In this document: piece by piece, positions 1 to 7,144 of the stretch | Layout of the letters: the number at the start of each line of letters is the position of its first letter | How positions within the stretch are numbered: position 1 is the stretch's first letter | Assembly (NCBI GenBank): GCA_964541375.1 | Contig: CAZIPT010000054.1 | Coordinates: 1-16,011, forward strand | Direction of reading: 5' to 3' | Origin: JBAXEO01 sp964541375 | GTDB lineage: Bacteria > Actinomycetota > Coriobacteriia > Anaerosomatales > JAAXUF01 | DNA: 16,011 nt | The notes under the pieces: model-generated | Told to the model about the DNA's origin: nothing | Seen by the model: the letters and a program-made list of their open reading frames with translations, nothing else | Database searches by the model: none | Position numbers and translations under genes: made by a program

Positions 1-497
<497 letters not shown>

Positions 498-506
498 CCG
501 CCCGGC

Positions 507-1517
507 GTGACCACCGCCACTCCTCGAGACTCCGTAGCCCAGATTCTCGCGCGCAACAACGTGCTGCTCGCTCCGATGGCCGGGATCACTGAGGCGCCGT
601 TTCGAGGCATCTGCAAGCGCATGGGCGCCGGTCTCACCTACACCGAGATGATCAGCGTCAAGGGGCTGCACTACAACCGCGAGTCCCCGGCATCGCAGGC
701 CCTGCTGTCGTTCTCGGCAGATGAGGTTCCGTGCGCGGTGCAGATATCCGGTTCGGAACCCGAGATGATGGCTCAGCAGGCCGCCGAGCTGATCGCGAGT
801 CTGGGCAACGACATCGCGGTGATCGACATCAACATGGGCTGCCCCGTCACCAAGGTGGTCAAGAAGGGCGAGGGGAGCGCGCTGATGCGCGAACCGGAGC
901 TGGCCGCGAAGATCGTCTCGGCGGTCGTCGAGGCGTGCGGAGAGGTGCCGGTCACGGTCAAGATCCGCAAGGGCTGGGACGACGAGTCGCTCAACGCCGT
1001 AGAGTTCGCTCGCGGGCTTGAGGCCGCGGGCGCGGCTGCGATCGCGGTCCACGGCCGAACGCGCGAGCAGTTCTACCGCGGCACCGCGGACTGGGACGTG
1101 GTCGCGCAGGTCAAGCAGGCTGTCGCGGTGCCGGTCATCGGGAGTGGCGACATCTTCAGCGCCGCCGACGCGGTTGCGATGCTGGACGGCACCGGTATCG
1201 ACGCGGTCATGGTCGCTCGCGGGGCGCAGGGCAACCCCTGGATCTTCCGAGAGGCCCGTGCGCTCATCAGCGAGGGCGTGGAGCTGCCGCGCCCAACGCC
1301 GTTCGAGCGCATCGACATGGCGCGAGAGCACGCCGACGCGCTGGTGGCGTTTGGCGGCGAGCGGGCGTTCGTCCGCATGCGCAAGCACGTATCGTGGTAC
1401 ATCGCCGAGATGCCCGGAGCGAGCGCCGTGCGGGCGAAGGTCAACGACTGCCGAAGCCACGCCGAGCTGGATGAGCTCCTCGGCGAGTATCGGGCCTATC
1501 TGGAAGGGCGCCTGTGA
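507..1517 (+). CDS. dus: tRNA-dihydrouridine synthase, DusB-like
   Basis: Flavin-dependent enzyme that reduces specific uridines in the tRNA D-loop to dihydrouridine with NAD(P)H. The 336-residue product has the usual family length and layout: an FMN-binding TIM barrel, then a helical tRNA-binding domain. Visible motifs are APMAG near residue 22, INMGCP with the expected catalytic Cys112, VTVKIRKGW with Lys152, VHGRTREQFY with His182, GSGDI, and ARGAQGNPWIF for phosphate binding. Late in the protein RKHVSWY marks the C-terminal domain. The start is GTG at 507, 9 nt after lepA; no clear Shine-Dalgarno is visible, so it may rely on readthrough or coupling. Its stop overlaps the hemW start by 4 bp (GTGA). 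The DusB-type assignment rests on overall resemblance; the exact uridine modified is not shown by sequence. Confidence 0.95.
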   Translation: MTTATPRDSVAQILARNNVLLAPMAGITEAPFRGICKRMGAGLTYTEMISVKGLHYNRESPASQALLSFSADEVPCAVQISGSEPEMMAQQAAELIASLGNDIAVIDINMGCPVTKVVKKGEGSALMREPELAAKIVSAVVEACGEVPVTVKIRKGWDDESLNAVEFARGLEAAGAAAIAVHGRTREQFYRGTADWDVVAQVKQAVAVPVIGSGDIFSAADAVAMLDGTGIDAVMVARGAQGNPWIFREARALISEGVELPRPTPFERIDMAREHADALVAFGGERAFVRMRKHVSWYIAEMPGASAVRAKVNDCRSHAELDELLGEYRAYLEGRL

Positions 1518-2731
1518 CCGACTCCGCCGAGGACATCACGTCTGGCCTGTTGGGACCGCACGTGCCAGCCCACCTCTACGTGCACGTGCCGTTTTGCGCG
1601 TCCAAGTGCGACTACTGCGACTTCGTCTCAGTCGCTGGCGCGGACGCTGACTTTGTCGAGGTCGTGTTCGCCGGAATCCGCACGCAGGTGACGACCTGGG
1701 CGCGGTCCGGTCTTGAAGGCGTGATCGAGACCGTCTACTTCGGGGGAGGCACGCCCTCACTCCACCCCGACCAGGTCGTTCGGACCCTCGCGCACATTCG
1801 CGAGACGATGATCATGCACCCCCAAGCCGAGATCACCGTCGAGGCGAACCCGGACTCGCTGCCTGGCGAGACTGCGCGCGCGTTCGCGGCCGCCGGGATC
1901 ACACGCGTGAGCGTCGGTGTGCAGTCCTTCGACGATCGCGTGCTGCGCGTGCTGGGTCGGCGCCACGATGCAGCTTCGGCTGGGCGCGCCTGCAAGGCCG
2001 TCATCGATGCCGGAATGGATCTCTCGGTCGATCTGATGTGCGGCGTCCCGGGTCAGACCATCACCTCGTGGTCCGAGACGCTCTCGCGCGGGGTGGCCAC
2101 CGGCGCGCACCACGCGTCGGTCTACCCGCTGACTATCGAGGACGCAACGCCCATGGCCGTCGCGCTTTCGGCAGGTCTGCTCCCCGAGCCCAACCCCGAC
2201 GAGGCCGCCGACATGATGGTGCTGGCCGAGGAGTCGCTCGGCTACCACGGACTCTCGCGTTACGAGGTCGCCAACTACGCCGAGTCTCGCGCGCATGAGT
2301 CGCGGCACAACACCGCCTACTGGACCGGTCGCCCGTACGCGGGGATAGGCCCCGGCGCACACGGGATGCTCGACGCCGCCACGGCCAAGGCGGTGGGTCT
2401 GCTCGCCGAAGATGCGGCTGACGTCGCGCGCGTCCGCTACGCGAACGTCGCCTCGATCTCGGACTGGCTTGTCGGCCGCGGAGACAGCGTGGAACTCCTT
2501 ACCGAGCAGGAGGCCCGGAGAGAGGACGTCATGCTGGGCATGCGGCTGACGCGAGGTGTCAGCGAGACAGAGGTCGCGGCCGCCGGGCTTACCCGCGTCA
2601 TGAGTTCGCTGGGTGAGGACGGCCTGGTGGAGCAGGAGGCTGCGGCGACGGGCGCCGTGCGGTGGAAGACCACTCGGCGCGGCTGGCTTCTCGGCAACCA
2701 GGTATTCGGGCGTCTCTGGGCGGGCGAGTGA
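1514..2731 (+). CDS. hemW: Radical SAM heme chaperone HemW
   Basis: HemW is a radical SAM protein that binds heme and delivers it to respiratory enzymes. It is often mislabelled as oxygen-independent coproporphyrinogen III oxidase. The 405-residue product carries the iron-sulfur motif CxxxCxxC as Cys28, Cys32 and Cys35 (YVHVPFCASKCDYCDF). Phe rather than a further Cys follows CD, which favours HemW over HemN, whose motif has an extra Cys. Other signatures are YFGGGTPS, ITVEANPDS, RVSVGVQSF, DLMCGVPGQT and the HemW-type HNTAYW, followed by GIGPGAHG. The C-terminal HemN_C-like segment includes EDVMLGMRLTRGV. The start is GTG at 1514 with AAGGG about 5 nt upstream, overlapping dus by 4 bp, so the pair is probably translationally coupled. 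A 116-bp gap with regulatory features follows. Confidence 0.95.
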   Translation: MTDSAEDITSGLLGPHVPAHLYVHVPFCASKCDYCDFVSVAGADADFVEVVFAGIRTQVTTWARSGLEGVIETVYFGGGTPSLHPDQVVRTLAHIRETMIMHPQAEITVEANPDSLPGETARAFAAAGITRVSVGVQSFDDRVLRVLGRRHDAASAGRACKAVIDAGMDLSVDLMCGVPGQTITSWSETLSRGVATGAHHASVYPLTIEDATPMAVALSAGLLPEPNPDEAADMMVLAEESLGYHGLSRYEVANYAESRAHESRHNTAYWTGRPYAGIGPGAHGMLDAATAKAVGLLAEDAADVARVRYANVASISDWLVGRGDSVELLTEQEARREDVMLGMRLTRGVSETEVAAAGLTRVMSSLGEDGLVEQEAAATGAVRWKTTRRGWLLGNQVFGRLWAGE

Positions 2732-2749
2732 CCGGTCTGCGGCACGGAC

Positions 2750-2764
2750 TTCGCTTCGCTTCGC
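2750..2764. repeat. Short tandem repeat (TTCGC)x3 next to the operator
   Basis: Three perfect copies of TTCGC run directly into the left half-site of the CIRCE-like element. The repeat occupies the region expected to hold the -35 box. A change in copy number would alter promoter spacing; whether it varies is unknown. Confidence 0.6.
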
Positions 2765-2790
2765 TGGCACTCGCTATACTTGACTGCCAA
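2764..2790. promoter_or_regulatory. CIRCE-like operator for HrcA
   Basis: Two 9-nt half-sites, CTGGCACTC (2764-2772) and GACTGCCAA (2782-2790), flank exactly 9 nt. The known CIRCE consensus is TTAGCACTC-N9-GAGTGCTAA. Each half differs from consensus at two positions, and seven of nine positions are complementary between halves. The spacer contains the -10 box TATACT, so HrcA bound here would block RNA polymerase. It lies 57 bp upstream of hrcA itself, where autoregulation is expected. Confidence 0.72.
2775..2780 (+). promoter_or_regulatory. Promoter -10 box for hrcA-dnaJ
   Basis: TATACT differs from the TATAAT consensus at one position and sits inside the spacer of the CIRCE-like repeat. No good -35 box is visible; the place for one is filled by a TTCGC tandem repeat (2750-2764). 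A start site near 2787 would leave a leader of about 60 nt before hrcA. Confidence 0.55.
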
Positions 2791-2847
2791 CAACGGCGAA
2801 TCCGTGATACGCGGAGTACAACCGCAGGCAAACAGGGAGCTTGAGAC

Positions 2848-3855
2848 ATGCTCAACGAACGCCGCCGCCGCGTGCTCCAGGCGCTGGTGGAGGAGTACAT
2901 AGTCAGCGCCACGCCGGTGGGCAGCAAGACGCTCGTGAACCGCTACGAGCTCGGCTGCAGTCCCGCGACGGTGCGAAACGAGCTCTCCATCCTTGAGGAG
3001 ACCGGCTTTGTCGTGCAACCGCACGTCTCGGCGGGTCGCATGCCCACCGACACCGGCTACCGCTCGTTTGTGGACGACCTGCTCGAGAAGGGCAGCCCCG
3101 AGCTCGAGGGTGGGGGCGACGCGACGAGCCGGCTCTACAAGGCCACCGAGGTCGACGAGCTCATGCGCGAGACCTCGGTCGCGCTCACTCGGCTCACCGA
3201 CTGCCTTGCGGTTGTTCTGTCGCCCAGCGTCTCCCTTGCGCGGGTCAAGCGCATCGACCTGCTCTCGATGGCGCCGCACCGCGCGCTGATGGTGCTCATC
3301 ACCGAGTCCGGCCAGGTGGTCAACCGTTCTATCGAACTCGCCGAGGAGACCGCGCCCGAGCGACTGCGCGAGGTCGAGTCGGCGCTGAACGCGGCCTTCG
3401 ACGGCAAGCGTGCCGCCGACATCCGCCCGCTTCGTGTCGCCCTCGAGGCCGCGCACGAGCGCGACGTGCTCGTGCCGCGTGTGGTCGACGAGATCCTCGA
3501 CTCCCTCGCCGAGGCGGACCGAGACCGGCTCTTCCACGTGGGCATCCCGGCTCTGCTTGCGCAACCGGAGTTCCACGACGCAGCGCAGGCGCGACCGCTC
3601 ATCGAGTTTCTTGAGGACGGCATCTCGGTGCTCGAGGCACTCTCGGACGCTCTCGGCCATCGCGAACTCACGGTCCGCATCGGCCACGAGAACCGGCACG
3701 CCGAGCTCGGCAACGTGAGCATCGTCGCGCTCAACTACGGCGTGGGCAGCGCCGACGGAGTTGTCGGCGTGATCGGCCCAACCCGAATGGACTACTCTCG
3801 CGCGATGGCCGCGGTTCGGGTCATCGCCGACGGGCTCTCGGAAGCCCTCTCCTAG
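2848..3855 (+). CDS. hrcA: Heat-inducible transcription repressor HrcA
   Basis: HrcA represses heat-shock genes by binding CIRCE operators and is kept active by GroEL. The 335-residue length is typical. The N-terminal winged helix (about residues 1-70) is unmistakable: LNERRRRVLQALVEEYI, ATPVGSKTLV, SPATVRNELSILEETG and QPHVSAGRMPTDTGYR. The remainder matches the GAF-like and dimerisation regions, with late motifs such as GHENRHAELGNVSIVALNYG and GVIGPTRMDYSRAMAAV. The ATG at 2848 is preceded by AGGGAG at 2834-2839 (8-nt spacing). It stands first after the CIRCE-like operator, with dnaJ beginning about 30 nt downstream, so it likely regulates itself and dnaJ. The usual neighbours grpE and dnaK are not between hrcA and dnaJ here. 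Confidence 0.97.
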   Translation: MLNERRRRVLQALVEEYIVSATPVGSKTLVNRYELGCSPATVRNELSILEETGFVVQPHVSAGRMPTDTGYRSFVDDLLEKGSPELEGGGDATSRLYKATEVDELMRETSVALTRLTDCLAVVLSPSVSLARVKRIDLLSMAPHRALMVLITESGQVVNRSIELAEETAPERLREVESALNAAFDGKRAADIRPLRVALEAAHERDVLVPRVVDEILDSLAEADRDRLFHVGIPALLAQPEFHDAAQARPLIEFLEDGISVLEALSDALGHRELTVRIGHENRHAELGNVSIVALNYGVGSADGVVGVIGPTRMDYSRAMAAVRVIADGLSEALS

Positions 3856-3874
3856 ACAGCGATCAAGCACCGCG

Positions 3875-3880
3875 AAAGGA
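3875..3880 (+). promoter_or_regulatory. Ribosome binding site that decides the dnaJ start
   Basis: AAAGGA ends at 3880. The ATG at 3882 would lie 1 nt away, too close for normal initiation. The in-frame GTG at 3888 has a 7-nt spacing and is therefore the better start. Confidence 0.6.
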
Positions 3881-3887
3881 CATGCTC

Positions 3888-5042
3888 GTGCCCGCAGGAA
3901 CCCAGGACTACTACGGACTTCTCGGCGTTGAGAAGACCGCCACGCCCGAGGAGATCAAGAAGGCGTTTCGCCGCCGTGCGCGCGAACTCCATCCTGACGT
4001 GAACCCGGCGCCCGACGCCGAGGACCGCTTCAAGGAGATCAACGAGGCCTACGACGTCTTGTCGGATTCGGGCAAGCGCGACCAGTACGACCGGTTCGGG
4101 ACCGTCGGCAACGGTTACGGGCAGGGCGGCGGCGGGGGCGGCTATCAGTACGTCGACCTGGGCGACCTCTTTGGCGGAGGCGCCGGCGGCTTTGGCATGG
4201 AGGACATCTTCAGCGCCTTCTTTGGCGGCGCCGCGGCTGGCAGGGGCGGCGGGATCCGGCTCGAGGGCCGCGACATGGCCATGAGCGTGGTCATCACACT
4301 TGCCGAGGCGGCCGCCGGTGCCGAGAAGGAGATCGTGCTCGACCGCCTAGCCTCGTGTGATGTGTGTGGTGGCAGCGGGGCGACGCCGGGTAGCTCGGTC
4401 GTGACCTGCCCGGACTGCGGCGGGAGCGGTCAGAAGGTCACGGCGCGCAAGACCTTTCTCGGCACAATACAGACCGCCGCGCCGTGCCAGCGTTGCGGCG
4501 CGACCGGCCAGATCGTCGAGAACCCGTGCGAAGAGTGCGAGGGTAGTGGGCGCGTCCCCGACCGCCAGCACGTCAACATCACGATTCCGGCGGGTATCCG
4601 AGACGGACAGACGATTCGCCTACGTGGACTCGGCGAGGCGGGAGTGCGTGGGCACGCTGCCGGCGACCTGTTGGTCACCGTGCGGATCAAAGCCGACGAC
4701 TACCTGCACCGCGAAGGAGACGACCTTCACTGCCGCGCCACCGTCTCGATGACTCAGGCCGCACTCGGGGCAGAGCTGAGCGTGACGGGCGTGCTCGAAG
4801 AGAACACCGTCAAGGTTCCGGCCGGCACGCAGCATGGCGACACCGTGCGTGTGAAGGGCCGCGGCATGACCCGCCCCGGAGGCGGCAGAGGCGACCTGAT
4901 CGTCCACATCGCGCTTACCGTGCCCAAGAAGCTCAACAAGAAGCAGCGTGAGCTGCTTGAGCAGCTCGCTGACGAGTTCGGCGATCAGCACGCCCAGCAC
5001 AAGACGCCCATGCAAAAGCTCAAGGATTGGCTCGGCGGGTAG
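3888..5042 (+). CDS. dnaJ: Chaperone protein DnaJ (type I Hsp40)
   Basis: DnaJ delivers unfolded clients to DnaK and stimulates its ATPase through the J domain. The full type I architecture is present (384 residues from the GTG): J domain about residues 7-71 with HPD at 35-37; a Gly/Phe-rich linker about 74-125; a zinc-binding region with four CxxC pairs (Cys157/160, 174/177, 200/203, 214/217); then the client-binding C-terminal domains. The third zinc repeat reads CQRCGATG, a mild departure from CxxCxGxG. I prefer GTG at 3888 over ATG at 3882 because AAAGGA at 3875-3880 is spaced properly only for the GTG. Its partners DnaK and GrpE are not encoded in this window. rsmE begins 5 nt after the stop, with no prmA in between. 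Confidence 0.97.
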   Translation: MPAGTQDYYGLLGVEKTATPEEIKKAFRRRARELHPDVNPAPDAEDRFKEINEAYDVLSDSGKRDQYDRFGTVGNGYGQGGGGGGYQYVDLGDLFGGGAGGFGMEDIFSAFFGGAAAGRGGGIRLEGRDMAMSVVITLAEAAAGAEKEIVLDRLASCDVCGGSGATPGSSVVTCPDCGGSGQKVTARKTFLGTIQTAAPCQRCGATGQIVENPCEECEGSGRVPDRQHVNITIPAGIRDGQTIRLRGLGEAGVRGHAAGDLLVTVRIKADDYLHREGDDLHCRATVSMTQAALGAELSVTGVLEENTVKVPAGTQHGDTVRVKGRGMTRPGGGRGDLIVHIALTVPKKLNKKQRELLEQLADEFGDQHAQHKTPMQKLKDWLGG

Positions 5043-5047
5043 CGCCG

Positions 5048-5812
5048 ATGGCGCATCGCTTCTTTCTCGCCGAGCAGCTCGCGGGCGAGCCCGACGAGCA
5101 GTTGCCGCTCTCGGCACAGGACGCGCACCACGCGGTGCGCGTGCTGCGATTGAGTGCCGGCGAGCGCATCGAGCTCGTTGAGCCCGGCGGTGCGTTGCTA
5201 GCCGCTGAGGTGGTCTCGGCTGACGATGCCGGCGTCGTGGCGACCGTGCTGGGCCCCGTCGACGACACGGGTGCGGTGCTGCCGCGCGTGACGCTGTTCC
5301 AGGGCGTAGCCAAGGGCGACAAGATGGACGACATCGTGCGGCAGGCGGTCGAAGTGGGCGCGGAGGCGGTGGTCCCGGTCATGACATCGCGCACCATCGT
5401 CCGGCTCGACTCCCAGAAGCGCGCCGCCCGCGGTGAGCGCTGGCAACGCATCGCAAAGTCAGCCGCCGAGCAGGCCAAACGCGCTTCGGTTCCGCAGGTA
5501 GGCGAGCCAAAGGCTTTCGCCGAGGCGGTCTCGCTGCTCGGTGGCTACGATCGCGTGGTCGTGCTCTGGGAGGAGTCTCGGGGCTCGGGGCTCTCAGAGT
5601 GCCTGGGGGACCTGCGTGGCCGAGCGGACGTGCGCGTCGCGCTGGTCGTCGGCCCTGAAGGCGGACTCAGCGCACAGGAAGTCGACGCTCTCAGGAAGGG
5701 TGGCGCGCTGGTCGCCTCGCTAGGCCCCACCGTTATGCGAACCGAGACGGCGGCGGTTGTTTCGCTCGCGCTTGCCATCGCCGCGCTTGGAGGAATGGGC
5801 GGCTCGCAGTGA
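5048..5812 (+). CDS. rsmE: 16S rRNA (uracil-1498-N3)-methyltransferase RsmE
   Basis: RsmE methylates N3 of U1498 in 16S rRNA of the 30S subunit using S-adenosylmethionine. The 254-residue product has the family layout: an N-terminal PUA-like RNA-binding region (HRFFLAEQL, HHAVRVLRLSAGERIEL) and a C-terminal knotted SPOUT methyltransferase domain. Knot and SAM-binding motifs are KGDKMDDIVRQAVEVGA, KSAAEQAKRASVP, VGPEGGLS around residues 201-208 and LGPTVMRTETA ending at 235. An open frame continues upstream to a TTG at 5027 inside dnaJ, but the ATG at 5048 gives the typical MAHRFF beginning and avoids the overlap. Only a weak GGCGGG lies upstream, so coupling to dnaJ is likely. The stop overlaps the mtaB start by 4 bp. 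Confidence 0.95.
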   Translation: MAHRFFLAEQLAGEPDEQLPLSAQDAHHAVRVLRLSAGERIELVEPGGALLAAEVVSADDAGVVATVLGPVDDTGAVLPRVTLFQGVAKGDKMDDIVRQAVEVGAEAVVPVMTSRTIVRLDSQKRAARGERWQRIAKSAAEQAKRASVPQVGEPKAFAEAVSLLGGYDRVVVLWEESRGSGLSECLGDLRGRADVRVALVVGPEGGLSAQEVDALRKGGALVASLGPTVMRTETAAVVSLALAIAALGGMGGSQ

Positions 5813-7077
5813 GCCCGGACGACGGTCCCGGAGTCGCTTTTCGCACGCTCGGCTGCAAGGTCAATCGGGCCGAGAGCGAGTCGATAGCCGCCCAGCTTCT
5901 CGGCAGGGGAGCTGTCATCGTAGAGCAGGATGTTGCCCGCGTCGTGGTTGTGAGCACCTGCACCGTGACCGGCGAGGCCGATGCGAAGGACCGCAAGGCG
6001 ATCCGACACGCGCTGGCGGCACCGGGTTCGCCGACGGTCGTCGTCACCGGCTGCGGCGCCGCGCTGAACGCCGCCGCGCTCTCGGCGCTGGGGGGCAGCG
6101 TGATCGTCGAACCCGACCACACCAGAGTCGCAGGCGTCGTCGCTGAGATCCTGGGACTACCGGTCGCAGCTACTGAAGCGGCCACTACGGCTCGAGAAGG
6201 CGCTGCGTTTCGGACGAGGGCGCTGTTCAAGGTTCAAGACGGCTGTGACGCCTTCTGCACCTACTGCATCGTCCCGTACGCTCGCGGAGTTCCGCGCGCC
6301 GTGCCGATCGATGAAGTCACCGCACAGGCCGCCGCGCTGGTCGCCGCCGGCGCACAGGAGATCGTGCTGACCGGCATCAACATCGGCCGCTACGCCGACG
6401 GAGGCGTCGACCTCGCCGGCGTAGTTGTCGCCGTCGCAGCGAGCGGCATTCGGAGGCTTCGTCTCTCCAGCATCGAGCCGCTCGACCTGACGACGGAGTT
6501 CCTTGCCGTGCTCGCCGACACTCCCGCGTTCTGTCCGCATCTCCACGTGCCGCTGCAGTCGGGAAGCGACGCCGTGCTCGCGGCGATGGGCAGGCGTTAC
6601 TCGGCCGGCGAGTACGCCGAGAAGATCGCGGCCGCTCGCGAGTCCCTTCCCGGGCTGGCAGTGACCACCGACGTGCTCTGCGGGTTTCCCGGCGAGACCG
6701 AAGTCGAGGCCGAGCGTACGCTGGCGTTCTGCGAGGAGATAGGGTTCAGCTCGCTGCATGTCTTCCGCTTCAGCCCGCGGGCCGGAACGCCTGCCGCGGC
6801 GATGCCGGACGCGGTGCCGCCTCGCGTGACCGCCGCCCGCGCGTCACGCCTTCGCGCGGTCGGCGAGCTGCTGCGCGAGCAGCACGTGCTGCGCCGCGCA
6901 GGCACCGACGCCCGCGTTCTGATCGAGACCGCGCGGCCCGATGGAAGCGGCCGAGGAACCACAGAGGACTACCTCCGCGTGTCCGTTCCGTGTGCCGCGT
7001 CGCTCGTCGGCAGGATTGTTCGCGTACGCCTCGAGCCGGACGCCGAGGGCGCGCTGAAGGGCCTGCCGCAACCGTGA
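5809..7077 (+). CDS. mtaB: tRNA t6A37 methylthiotransferase MtaB
   Basis: MtaB adds a methylthio group to t6A at position 37 of tRNAs to give ms2t6A, which stabilises decoding of ANN codons. The 422-residue protein has the three-part methylthiotransferase build. The N-terminal UPF0004 domain binds an auxiliary cluster via Cys16 (TLGCKVN), Cys51 (STCTVT) and Cys82 (VTGCGA). The radical SAM domain has Cys146, Cys150 and Cys153 (QDGCDAFCTYCIVPYARG). A C-terminal TRAM-like tRNA-binding domain ends with VGRIVRVRL. TLGCKVN and the absence of MiaB-type signatures favour MtaB over MiaB or RimO. The start is GTG at 5809, overlapping rsmE by 4 bp, with GGGCGG about 6 nt upstream. Confidence 0.93.
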   Translation: MSPDDGPGVAFRTLGCKVNRAESESIAAQLLGRGAVIVEQDVARVVVVSTCTVTGEADAKDRKAIRHALAAPGSPTVVVTGCGAALNAAALSALGGSVIVEPDHTRVAGVVAEILGLPVAATEAATTAREGAAFRTRALFKVQDGCDAFCTYCIVPYARGVPRAVPIDEVTAQAAALVAAGAQEIVLTGINIGRYADGGVDLAGVVVAVAASGIRRLRLSSIEPLDLTTEFLAVLADTPAFCPHLHVPLQSGSDAVLAAMGRRYSAGEYAEKIAAARESLPGLAVTTDVLCGFPGETEVEAERTLAFCEEIGFSSLHVFRFSPRAGTPAAAMPDAVPPRVTAARASRLRAVGELLREQHVLRRAGTDARVLIETARPDGSGRGTTEDYLRVSVPCAASLVGRIVRVRLEPDAEGALKGLPQP

Positions 7078-7080
7078 TGG

Positions 7081-7089
7081 TGCTAGAAT
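7081..7089 (+). promoter_or_regulatory. Extended -10 promoter candidate upstream of phoH
   Basis: TGCTAGAAT fits an extended -10 element (TGn followed by TAGAAT, one mismatch from TATAAT). No convincing -35 is visible, which is tolerated by extended -10 promoters. It starts 4 nt after the mtaB stop and would give a leader of about 50 nt for phoH, starting the long run toward recO. Confidence 0.5.
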
Positions 7090-7144
7090 TGCACGTGTAC
7101 CTGGAGCAGTTTCGAGCGGCGCACTATGCCATCGCGATTCGGAC

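Noticed and set aside
1514..2731. Oxygen-independent coproporphyrinogen III oxidase (HemN)
   Set aside because: The cluster motif lacks the additional HemN cysteine and the protein has the HNTAYW motif of HemW.
1757..2770. Long minus-strand frame opposite hemW
   Set aside because: Same reasoning: hemW has all radical SAM signatures, while the antisense frame has none.
2437..3870. A 477-residue open frame on the minus strand opposite hrcA
   Set aside because: hrcA on the plus strand is unmistakable; the antisense frame has no recognisable domain and is expected from GC-rich codon use.
4110..4260. Glycine-rich low-complexity stretch as a repeat element
   Set aside because: It is the normal Gly/Phe linker of DnaJ, not an independent repeat.
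5027..5047. RsmE start at TTG 5027
   Set aside because: It would overlap dnaJ, while ATG 5048 gives the typical N-terminus just after the dnaJ stop.
7092..7097. CACGTG palindrome downstream of the phoH -10 box as an operator
   Set aside because: A single 6-bp palindrome is expected by chance in GC-rich DNA and no second site is seen.
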